A stretch of DNA of 28,112 nt from DASXTB01 sp036505615 (GTDB taxonomy: Bacteria; Acidobacteriota; UBA6911; JACQSX01), in contig DASXTB010000208.1 of assembly GCA_036505615.1 (NCBI GenBank), forward strand, positions 1 to 28,112, read 5' to 3'. Below are positions 21,280-28,112 of this stretch, piece by piece; the stretch's first letter is position 1; each line of letters opens with the position of its first letter. The translations under genes and the position numbers were made by a program. Under the pieces are notes generated by a model. The model worked only from the letters and a program-made list of their open reading frames with translations. It made no database searches and was not told the origin of the DNA.

Positions 21280-24200
21280 ATGAAAAGCCGTTTCATATTG
21301 CTTTTCTGCGGTGCTTTGGTGCTTCTTTTCGGCCGAGAGGCCAATGGCCAGGCAACCACAGGCACGATATTCGGAACAGTTACCGATCCGACCGGAGCGG
21401 TCGTTCCAGGCGTTGAAGTCACAGCCGTAAATACGGCGACTAACTTTGCGCGCGCCACTTTGACCAATCAAGAGGGCCAATTCACGCTCCGCCTGCTCCC
21501 AGTCGGAGAATACCGCGTCGAAGCCGTGCTGCCGGGATTTCGGAAGTTTGTCCGCACCGGCGTGGTCATTGAGGTAAACCGTAACGCGCGCGTGGATCCT
21601 GTTCTCGAAGTCGGCGAGCAAAGCCAGGTCGTCAGCGTCATCGGAGATGCGCCGTTGGTAGAAACGTCCACTCCGGCGCTGGGATTGACGGTCAACCAGC
21701 AGGATATCCAAAATCTGCCGCTGGTAAACCGAGATCTTTACAGCTTGCTCGAACTGACGGCAGGAGTGGACACGACATTTGAAGCAACCGACAATTTTGG
21801 AGCGCCGATGCACGTCACTCTGGTCAACGGCTCGTCGAACGCCGGGGCGGGATCGGTCAATTACAGTCTCGACGGCGGCATCAACGCCAGCGGATTGCGC
21901 AACACCGGAAATTCTCTCCCCAATCCGGATGCGGTGCAGGAATTCCGGGTAGTCACAAACAGCTACTCGGCCGAATATGGCCGCTTTGCCGGAGGCGTGG
22001 TCGATGTGGTGACCAAGTCCGGCACAAATCGCTGGCACGGATCGCTCTTCGAATTTTGGCGAAACGAGAAGCTCAATGCCAATCGCTGGGTGCCGGGCGA
22101 ATCGCAGTTGACGAAAGACCCGCTGAAAAGGAATCAATTTGGCGGGTCATTCGGCGGACCGATTGTCAGTGATAAGGCCTTTTTCTTTTTCAGCTACTCG
22201 GGTCTTCGACAACGGCAGACAAACTTTGCCAACACGGCCGAGCCGCCCACGGAACTGGAACGCCAGGGAGATTTTTCAAAGTCGCGGCAGACCAAACCGA
22301 AGGATCCGGTCACCGGCCAACCCTTTTCAGGAGCGATCATTCCTGTTTCGCGCTTTGATCCTGCGGCCAAGCAGATCCTGGATAAGTTCATTCCGCTCCC
22401 CAATCTCCCGAACAGTCTGTATGAAGTTCAGGATCCTCATCCGCTCGATACCAACGAGGTGCAGTTCAAGTTGGACCACGCGTTGAGCGTTTCGCACCAG
22501 TTGAGCGGCAGCTATTTTTTCACCCGCGGTCAAGATGTGGTCGGTCTGCTGGGGAACATTGCCTGGACGCGCCGGCAATTCAGTTGGACGCAGCAGAATT
22601 ACAACGCGACTGACACCTGGACGATCAGTCCCACTATGATCAACCAGTTTCGCCTTACCTACCTGCGCAATTTCGGCGGGCGTCTCAACCTCCCGGAGAT
22701 TTCCCTGGGAGATCTTGGTTCCAAATACCGCATCCAGGGTCCTCCCTCCCTGCCGCAGATTCAGGTCTCAGGGCGGTTCAACCTGAACAGCGCCATTGCA
22801 GGGCCCGTTGCCGGCAGCAACCTTTATCAGGCAAGAGATACCTTGAGTTTCACGCGTGCGCGGCATTCGTTTAAATTCGGCGGCGAAGTTTTCCTGGAAA
22901 AGGTCACCCATGATACAACGCTGAACAACTACGGCACATTCAGCTTTGCCAGCAACAACAGCCGCGGCACGGGAAATGCACTGGCCGATTTTCTGCTGGG
23001 ATTGCCGACGACGATGAATCAGGACGCCCCCGTGACGAAAAATGACAATGGTTGGTATACCGGTTTGTTCATCGTGGATGATTTCAAGGTGCATCCGCGC
23101 CTAACGCTCAATCTCGGACTGCGCTATGATTTGCAATTGCCCTACAAAGATCCGCTGGACCGGAAGCTCACCTACGTGGCCGGGGCCAAGTCGAGAGTGG
23201 TACCCAACGCGCTTCCCGGTTTGCTGTTTCCGGGCGATCCGGGAATCCGTAGAGGCATTGTGCCGGCCGACAAAAATAATTTTGCGCCCCGGGTGGGATT
23301 GGCCTGGGATCCTTTCGGCGACGGCAGGACGGCCGTGCGAGCAGCATTTGGCGTTTTTTACGGAAGCATGTCAGCCAATGAGTGGAACTCTTCAGCCGAC
23401 GGCCAGCCCTTTTCAATTCGGCAGCGATTCAATAATGTCAAATCGCTGTCGGACCCGTATGGATTGCTGCCGGGCGGCGTTGGCCCCTTCCCATACTTTT
23501 ACGATCCGGCAAATCCGCGGTTTGTTTTGCCGGCGACGGTGCGCGGCCCAAATCTGGACTTTCGCCTGCCCTACATTTACCAAATGAATTTTTCAGTGCA
23601 GCGCGAAGTGATGAAAGACTTGAGTGTTACGGCGTCTTATGTCGGCACGCTGGGACACAAGCTTCCGTTTGACCGCGACCTGAACTATCCCATTTACGGG
23701 CCGGGCGCAACCACGGCTAACGTCGATGCACGCCGGCCGATTCTCCCCGGACAGCTAGGGCAAGTGTTCCTTATTGAGTCCGATCTCAGTACTGCGTATC
23801 ACGGGCTTCAGATCACCGCAGAAAGGCGCGCGTCGAGGAATTTTTCATTCAAGGGTTACTACACATTGGGCAAGAGCCTGGAAGGAGCGACGCTGCAGAA
23901 CAGCACCCGTGGCACGCCCCAAGACTACAACGATCTGGGCGCCGAGCGCGCGCGCACAGACTTCGACCGCCGCCACAGTTTTGTTTTGTCCGGGATCTGG
24001 AATCTGGATTATTTCAGCGGCGCGCAGCCTGTGGTTCGCGCCGTCGTTTCGGGTTGGACCCTTTCAGCCATTGTCACGGTGCGCAGCGGCGTTCCTTTGA
24101 CGATTACCAGCGGCCGGGACAACAATCTTGATGGCAATACCAATGACCGGCCCAACCTGACGGGAGATCCGAAACTGGACCCCAATCGTCCGCGCGTGGA

Positions 24201-24498
24201 AGCGGTCAGCAAATGGTTCAATACGGACGCTTTCGTTCAGAATGGAGCCGGACAAGATGGCAATGTAGGCCGCAATATAATCGACGCTCCCGGCAGCAAG
24301 AATGTGGACATTGGCATATTTCGGGACTTTCGCCTGACGGAGAAAACGAAGTTGCAGTTCAGAGCGGAAGGCACCAATGCGTTTAACATTGTCAATCTCG
24401 GAGCGCCCGTCACGACACTCATGTCCGGCACATTTGGCCAGATTCGAACCGCCCGGCCAATGAGACAAGTGCAATTGGGCCTGCGGTTGTCGTTCTGA
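21280..24498 (+). CDS. Oar-like TonB-dependent receptor with carboxypeptidase-regulatory domain
   Basis: This outer-membrane protein has 1072 residues from this start. The signal peptide (KSRFILLFCGALVLLFG to about residue 23) is followed by a carboxypeptidase-regulatory-like beta-sandwich (TGTIFGTVTDPTGAVVPGVE to about residue 105). A plug domain follows (LVNRDLYSLLELTAGVD, then an NPDAVQEFRVVTNSYSAEYG block and GGVVDVVTKSGTNRWHGS). A long 22-strand-type barrel ends in MRQVQLGLRLSF with terminal Phe, as outer-membrane barrels do. Such receptors are strongly expanded in Acidobacteria and are thought to take up large organic substrates using TonB energy; the ligand is unknown. It follows the duplicated-domain secreted protein and faces ligD. 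Confidence 0.92.
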   Translation: MKSRFILLFCGALVLLFGREANGQATTGTIFGTVTDPTGAVVPGVEVTAVNTATNFARATLTNQEGQFTLRLLPVGEYRVEAVLPGFRKFVRTGVVIEVNRNARVDPVLEVGEQSQVVSVIGDAPLVETSTPALGLTVNQQDIQNLPLVNRDLYSLLELTAGVDTTFEATDNFGAPMHVTLVNGSSNAGAGSVNYSLDGGINASGLRNTGNSLPNPDAVQEFRVVTNSYSAEYGRFAGGVVDVVTKSGTNRWHGSLFEFWRNEKLNANRWVPGESQLTKDPLKRNQFGGSFGGPIVSDKAFFFFSYSGLRQRQTNFANTAEPPTELERQGDFSKSRQTKPKDPVTGQPFSGAIIPVSRFDPAAKQILDKFIPLPNLPNSLYEVQDPHPLDTNEVQFKLDHALSVSHQLSGSYFFTRGQDVVGLLGNIAWTRRQFSWTQQNYNATDTWTISPTMINQFRLTYLRNFGGRLNLPEISLGDLGSKYRIQGPPSLPQIQVSGRFNLNSAIAGPVAGSNLYQARDTLSFTRARHSFKFGGEVFLEKVTHDTTLNNYGTFSFASNNSRGTGNALADFLLGLPTTMNQDAPVTKNDNGWYTGLFIVDDFKVHPRLTLNLGLRYDLQLPYKDPLDRKLTYVAGAKSRVVPNALPGLLFPGDPGIRRGIVPADKNNFAPRVGLAWDPFGDGRTAVRAAFGVFYGSMSANEWNSSADGQPFSIRQRFNNVKSLSDPYGLLPGGVGPFPYFYDPANPRFVLPATVRGPNLDFRLPYIYQMNFSVQREVMKDLSVTASYVGTLGHKLPFDRDLNYPIYGPGATTANVDARRPILPGQLGQVFLIESDLSTAYHGLQITAERRASRNFSFKGYYTLGKSLEGATLQNSTRGTPQDYNDLGAERARTDFDRRHSFVLSGIWNLDYFSGAQPVVRAVVSGWTLSAIVTVRSGVPLTITSGRDNNLDGNTNDRPNLTGDPKLDPNRPRVEAVSKWFNTDAFVQNGAGQDGNVGRNIIDAPGSKNVDIGIFRDFRLTEKTKLQFRAEGTNAFNIVNLGAPVTTLMSGTFGQIRTARPMRQVQLGLRLSF

Positions 24499-24503
24499 AC
24501 CTC

Positions 24504-24722
24504 GTTGCCTGTAACAGAGAAACCGGTAGCAGCTAATAGGCCGCGGATTCACGCGGATGAACGCTGATAGCTATTGTGCTGCCGAAGCAGCGCCCGTACG
24601 CTTACTTGAACCACTTCTCCATTTAACTGGAAGCGCTGCTTCGGCAGCACATTCGCTGACCCGCGTCAATCGGCGTTAATCTGCGGCTTACTACCCGCTA
24701 CCGATTTCTCTGTGACAGGCAC
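24504..24722. repeat. Nested inverted repeat filling the receptor-ligD junction
   Basis: The whole spacer folds on itself in three layers. The outer arms (24504-24530 and about 24697-24722) share GCCTGTnACAGAGAAAnCGG. The middle arms (24541-24571 and about 24656-24687) are imperfect copies of the CGCGGATNA unit family. The inner arms GTGCTGCCGAAGCAGCGC (24576-24593) and its exact complement (24633-24650) are an 18-bp perfect stem. The structure starts 5 bp after the receptor TGA and ends at the ligD stop codon (24723-24725), so it probably marks both transcript ends. Confidence 0.85.
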
Positions 24723-27632
24723 CTAGCCAACTTCCTCTGCGAATTTTTCCAGATTTGCCAGAGGTTTTGCCAGCAACTGTTTATTCTTCAAGACCGGCTC
24801 GAAGACATCGCCGATCTTGTCCAGACGCGCAAAAATGTTTTTCATGTTGAAATTTGAAGGGTCGAGATCTTTCGCCGCCACTTCCTTCCAAGTCACGGGC
24901 GTGGCGACAGGAGCACCAGGACGAGGCCGCAGCACGTAAGGTCCTACCACGGTCTGCCCTTTCCTGTTCTGCAGAAAGTCGACATACACCTTTCCCTTTC
25001 GCTTCTTGACGACTCGCTCCAACGTCACCAGATCCGGGTAACGATGCAGCAGCAGCATGCCTACTACCTGTGCGAACTGGCGGGCGTCATCATAGCTGTA
25101 TTGGGGTTTCAGCGGCGCCAGTATGTGCATGCCGGTGGCGCCCGAGACTTTCGGATACGCATCCAGACCGATTTCTTCCAGCAGCTCGTGCAGTTTCAAA
25201 GCCACCTCACGCACCTGGGAAAAGGGCGCCTGTTCCGGATCCAGATCAAAGAGAATAAAGTCCGGTTTGTCCAGGGTGCGCACGCGTGAGCTCCATGGAT
25301 TGTGAGGAATACACGCCAGATTCGCCAGGTAGAGCAACGCGTCACGGTCATTGCAAATCGTGTAGTTGACGTATTTATTCGGGCTGTCGGGGCTATGAAT
25401 GCGCTCGCGCGGAATCCAATCGGGAAAATAGTCGGGAGTATTCTTCTGATAAAAGGATTCACCGTGAATCCCATCCGGGAAACGTTCCAGATTCAAGGGC
25501 CGGTCCTTCAGATGCGGCAGAATGAACGGCGCGATTTTGTCGTAGAAGGAAATCAAATCATGTTTCGTATACCCGTCCTCGGGCCACAGGACTTTGTCCA
25601 AGTTGCTGAAGGCAATGGAGTGCTTCGTTTTAAAGGGGGCCGGATCGGATTTCGAGGGGGCCGCGTCGGGAGAACTCTTTTTTGTTTTAATTTTTTCTGG
25701 CTTGCGTGCCGCACGTTTCTGTTTCTTGGTGCTGGCCGGACTGTTGTCGTCAGAACTATTTTCCTCAGAACCGGCCGAACTGTCGCCGGCCGTTCGGCGA
25801 GCTGTCTTTGCCGCGGAGCGCCCAGCAGGCTTGCTGTCTGAGCGCCTGCCGCGTCTGCTGGATTTCGACCCCGGTTCAGTGGCGGCGGCAGTGTCTCTCT
25901 CCGCGATTCGCGAAGCGTCCCCGGCATCGACTTCGACTTCACGTCTGCAGCTCTTTGGATCTTTATCCTCTCGCAGACCAAGAAAGACAGGGTGACGGAT
26001 GATCCCCTCCTGGGTCCACTCGGTGAAGCGCACTTGGGCGACCAGTTGAGGTTTGACCCAGTGAGCGCCCTTCAGTCTCGGAGGGTTTAAAACCGGAGGC
26101 TGGGTGGTCTCCAGGTTCTTTAACGAAGAGTGGATGGTTTTCAGGGTTGCCGTGTCAAATCCGCCGCCGGAGCTGCCGACAAACAGCAGACCAGTTCCAT
26201 TATCCCGGCTTGTAGTCTCGGCGGATTTACTGGTGCCGCCCTGGCCTTTGGAATGCTTGCTGTGGGCTTCGGTCTCAGCAGGCCTGCCGTCGTACAGTCC
26301 CAGCAGAAGCGAACCGAAATACTTTCGCGATCCATGCGGCTCGGTGTATCCCACCACGACGAATTCCTGCTGCAGCGCGCATCGTATCTTCAGCCACTGT
26401 CGGCTTCGGCGCGATTCATAGAAGCTGTCCTTTTCCTTTGCCAGAATGCCCTCTAGCCCGCGCTCGCCCGCCGCCCGGTGGAAGGCTCTGCCGTCTTCTT
26501 CAACGTGATCGGAAAACAGGAGACGACCGGCTGCCGCACTTGAGGGAGCGATGTTGGCCAGCACAGTCCTCAAAATCTCCTTTCGCTTCCAGAGGGGTGT
26601 CTTTGTAAGCAGGTACCCGTTGCAATAAAGGAGATCGAACACAAAAAAATATACTGGAATCTCCTCCATTCGCTTTTCGATGTCGGCGCGATGGCGCAGA
26701 TGCATTCGTGGCTGGAGAAGCTGGAAACTGGTGCGCCCACCTTCGTCCATGGCAACGATCTCTCCGTCAAGGATCGCTTCGTTAACCGGCAATTGAGCCA
26801 ACGCGTCGGCGATCTCGGGGAAGCGGTCGCGCATTTCCAGGTCGTTTCTTGAGAGCATGCGGACGCTGTTGTGCGTCTTATATGCCATTGCGCGCACGCC
26901 GTCATATTTCAGTTCGTACATCCACTGAGGCGAATCGAACGGCTCATCGACCAGAGTGGCGAGCATGGGCGCGATGTGGCGCGGCATGGGCTTCCTGTCG
27001 CCTTCCTTGACGTCGAGATTTTCGAGCTGTGTCTCAATCGGGGTATTCCACTGTCGAGCGCCTTTCTTCTTCTCCAGGTCTTCGATGGTCTTTCCCGACT
27101 TAACCGATTCCGGCTGTTCTTCGGTGATGTCGCTCCCGGGGTCGGCGTCGTCATCGTTTTTCTTGAAAAGCAGCCAGTCCTTGCTGGTTGAGCCTTTAGT
27201 GCGGACCAGAATCCAAGTGCCCTTGAGTTTTTTTCCATGGAGCAGAATGTGCAGTTTGCCCTGCCTCCACGCTTCCAGAGGGTCATCGAAATAGTCATCG
27301 GTCAAGTCGTATGTCCCCTTGTCCCACACGATGACGGTTCCGGCTCCATAGTTCCCTTCGGGAATGATTCCCTCGAAGTCGCCGTAGTCGATGGGGTGGT
27401 CCTCCACTTGCACAGCAAGCCGTTTTTCGCCTGGATTGTAGGAAGGGCCCTTCGGGACAGCCCAGCTCTTGAGCGTTCCCTCTATTTCCAAGCGGAAGTC
27501 ATAGTGTAAGCGCGTAGCCTTGTGCTTCTGGATGACAAACATCAACTTTCGCGGCTTGCCCTTTTTGACTTTCCCCTTAGGCTCCGGCGTGGCGGAAAAG
27601 TCTCGCTTTTTGGCGTATTCCTTCAGTGACAT
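24723..27632 (-). CDS. ligD: Multifunctional ATP-dependent DNA ligase D
   Basis: LigD of bacterial non-homologous end joining has 969 residues in PE-LIG-POL order. The 3'-phosphoesterase domain (about 1-160) has RLHYDFRLEI (H43, D45) and EDHPIDYGDFEG (H79). The ligase domain (about 215-550) has the adenylated lysine K242 in YELKYDGVRA, followed by LDGEIV, GLEGILAK and WLKIR; a hydrophilic insertion of about 35 residues (450-485) sits in its OB fold. A Lys/Ser/Arg-rich linker spans about 560-670. The primase-polymerase domain (about 672-969) has catalytic D796 and D798 in LFDLDPE, SGATGMH (H836) and YVDFLQN (D885). Its partner Ku is not encoded in the window. The N terminus MSLKEYAKKRDFSATPEP is family-typical, supporting this ATG. 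Confidence 0.95.
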   Translation of the reverse strand: MSLKEYAKKRDFSATPEPKGKVKKGKPRKLMFVIQKHKATRLHYDFRLEIEGTLKSWAVPKGPSYNPGEKRLAVQVEDHPIDYGDFEGIIPEGNYGAGTVIVWDKGTYDLTDDYFDDPLEAWRQGKLHILLHGKKLKGTWILVRTKGSTSKDWLLFKKNDDDADPGSDITEEQPESVKSGKTIEDLEKKKGARQWNTPIETQLENLDVKEGDRKPMPRHIAPMLATLVDEPFDSPQWMYELKYDGVRAMAYKTHNSVRMLSRNDLEMRDRFPEIADALAQLPVNEAILDGEIVAMDEGGRTSFQLLQPRMHLRHRADIEKRMEEIPVYFFVFDLLYCNGYLLTKTPLWKRKEILRTVLANIAPSSAAAGRLLFSDHVEEDGRAFHRAAGERGLEGILAKEKDSFYESRRSRQWLKIRCALQQEFVVVGYTEPHGSRKYFGSLLLGLYDGRPAETEAHSKHSKGQGGTSKSAETTSRDNGTGLLFVGSSGGGFDTATLKTIHSSLKNLETTQPPVLNPPRLKGAHWVKPQLVAQVRFTEWTQEGIIRHPVFLGLREDKDPKSCRREVEVDAGDASRIAERDTAAATEPGSKSSRRGRRSDSKPAGRSAAKTARRTAGDSSAGSEENSSDDNSPASTKKQKRAARKPEKIKTKKSSPDAAPSKSDPAPFKTKHSIAFSNLDKVLWPEDGYTKHDLISFYDKIAPFILPHLKDRPLNLERFPDGIHGESFYQKNTPDYFPDWIPRERIHSPDSPNKYVNYTICNDRDALLYLANLACIPHNPWSSRVRTLDKPDFILFDLDPEQAPFSQVREVALKLHELLEEIGLDAYPKVSGATGMHILAPLKPQYSYDDARQFAQVVGMLLLHRYPDLVTLERVVKKRKGKVYVDFLQNRKGQTVVGPYVLRPRPGAPVATPVTWKEVAAKDLDPSNFNMKNIFARLDKIGDVFEPVLKNKQLLAKPLANLEKFAEEVG

Positions 27633-27694
27633 GCGGTTATTGTAGATGAAGGTGGGGCGATGCGGTAGGGGAGCTCCGCCCGAGGGTGCCGGAA

Positions 27695-27857
27695 AAGCGA
27701 GCCGCGGATTACGCGGATCAACGCGGATAACTTCGGGAGCGGAAGAGGGCTATTGCGAATATGCGAATATGTATGAAGAGCGACACTTTGTAAGCCAGGG
27801 CCACTCTTCCGACCCCATGAGTTATCCGCGTTGATCCGCGTAATCCGCGGCTCGCTT
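27695..27857. repeat. Perfect 38-bp inverted repeat between ligD and the downstream gene
   Basis: The arms at 27695-27732 and 27820-27857 are exact reverse complements over 38 bp and contain three tandem units of the type CGCGGATNA (period 9-10). The 87-bp loop holds a second small stem, GGAAGAG / CTCTTCC (27741-27747 and 27804-27810), and a tandem GCGAATAT. It lies between divergent genes, so terminator function alone cannot explain it. Confidence 0.88.
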
Positions 27858-27864
27858 CTTATTT

Positions 27865-27897
27865 TGATATTGAATTTCAAAATCAATATCATATAAT
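27865..27897 (+). promoter_or_regulatory. Promoter overlapped by a 27-bp operator-like palindrome
   Basis: TGATATTGA (27865-27873) and TCAATATCA (27883-27891) are perfect half-sites, and the whole 27-bp site is palindromic at 12 of 13 base pairs. It covers a candidate -35 TTGAAT (27870-27875) and abuts a perfect -10 TATAAT (27892-27897) with a 16-bp spacer. This is the classic layout for a repressor site. It drives the partial gene at 27938. The AT-rich dyad is loosely reminiscent of Fur-family sites, but the regulator is unknown. Confidence 0.65.
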
Positions 27898-27937
27898 TCC
27901 CAAGAATACACAAGGTTTGGCAGGGTTGAGGCAACCA

Positions 27938-28112
27938 ATGACCAAGCCGCTACAAATGATGAATCCAAGGCAAAACTCCATGAAAATGGCTGGCTGCCTC
28001 AGCGTACTCCTGATTTTAACCTCATGCTCCCTGATAGCCGGCGATCGCCTGTACTTTGTCACTTACAGCCACAACATGGAGGAGCCGGGAAGTCTTGAAA
28101 TTTCCCCTAGCT
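27938..28112 (+). CDS. Secreted or lipid-anchored protein, 5' end
   Basis: The first 58 codons are present and the frame is open to the window edge. After a polar start (MTKPLQMMNPRQNS) comes MKMAGCLSVLLILTSCSLIA, a signal segment ending in a possible lipobox (LTSC). The mature region then begins GDRLYFVTYSHNMEEPGSLE. The other ATGs (27956, 27959, 27980, 27986) are alternative starts; GAGG lies six bases before the one chosen. The mature start hints at an envelope beta protein, but I do not recognise the family with confidence. Its promoter carries a strong palindrome, so it is probably regulated. Confidence 0.7.
   Translation, partial: MTKPLQMMNPRQNSMKMAGCLSVLLILTSCSLIAGDRLYFVTYSHNMEEPGSLEISPS

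Noticed and set aside
21127..22137. 336-residue minus-strand frame
   Set aside because: It is fully antisense to the receptor gene, with no start signal and no family resemblance.

Overview
The window looks like chromosomal DNA of a free-living Gram-negative bacterium. The best guess is the phylum Acidobacteriota. The reasons are an Oar-like TonB-dependent receptor with an N-terminal carboxypeptidase-regulatory domain, a system II (CcsA-type) cytochrome c biogenesis gene at the head of a heme operon, a PE-LIG-POL type LigD, and intergenic DNA crowded with hairpin-forming short-period repeats. The placement rests on gene content and recall of typical neighbourhoods, not on a database search. 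There is no phage, transposase, CRISPR array, rRNA or tRNA that I can support.

Layout. 1-161 is the 3' end of a hydroxypyruvate-isomerase-like gene. 698-5593 (minus strand) is a compact operon ccsA-hemA-hemC-hemD-pilT: cytochrome c assembly, then glutamyl-tRNA reductase, porphobilinogen deaminase and uroporphyrinogen III synthase with overlapping ends, then a twitching-motility ATPase. 5931-10535 (plus) runs M50 protease, scpA, scpB, rluB, ribE and a putative lipoprotein, ending at a clear intrinsic terminator. plsC (minus) faces it. 11874-14325 (plus) holds a fused ribBA-type gene and a threonine aldolase. 14638-18088 (minus) holds hemW, a Nif3-like gene, a small coiled-coil gene and radC. 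18237-19439 (plus) is an RlmI-like methyltransferase, facing a VOC-family gene. 20222-24498 (plus) is a secreted protein with an internal duplication followed by the large TonB-dependent receptor. 24723-27632 (minus) is ligD. The window ends in the first 58 codons of a secreted protein with a promoter overlapped by a 27-bp palindrome.

The most unusual content is between the genes. At least four families of degenerate 7-bp tandem repeats (units GATTGCG, ATTTCGA, GGCAGGA and GATGACC), one 6-bp-period family (ACGNNC) and one 9-10-bp-period family (CGCGGATNA) fill the spacers. Most occur as inverted pairs that would fold into long hairpins. Several blocks begin exactly at the stop codon of the upstream gene (hemD, scpB, ribBA, nif3-like). 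One runs into radC so that the repeat supplies its stop codon. Another has replaced the expected start region of hemW and is translated as a heptapeptide repeat. Both riboflavin genes are preceded by the ACGNNC hairpin.

Among the proteins, the main oddity is the RibBA fusion. Its GTP cyclohydrolase II half has serine in place of all three zinc-binding cysteines, which suggests that this half is not a working cyclohydrolase.
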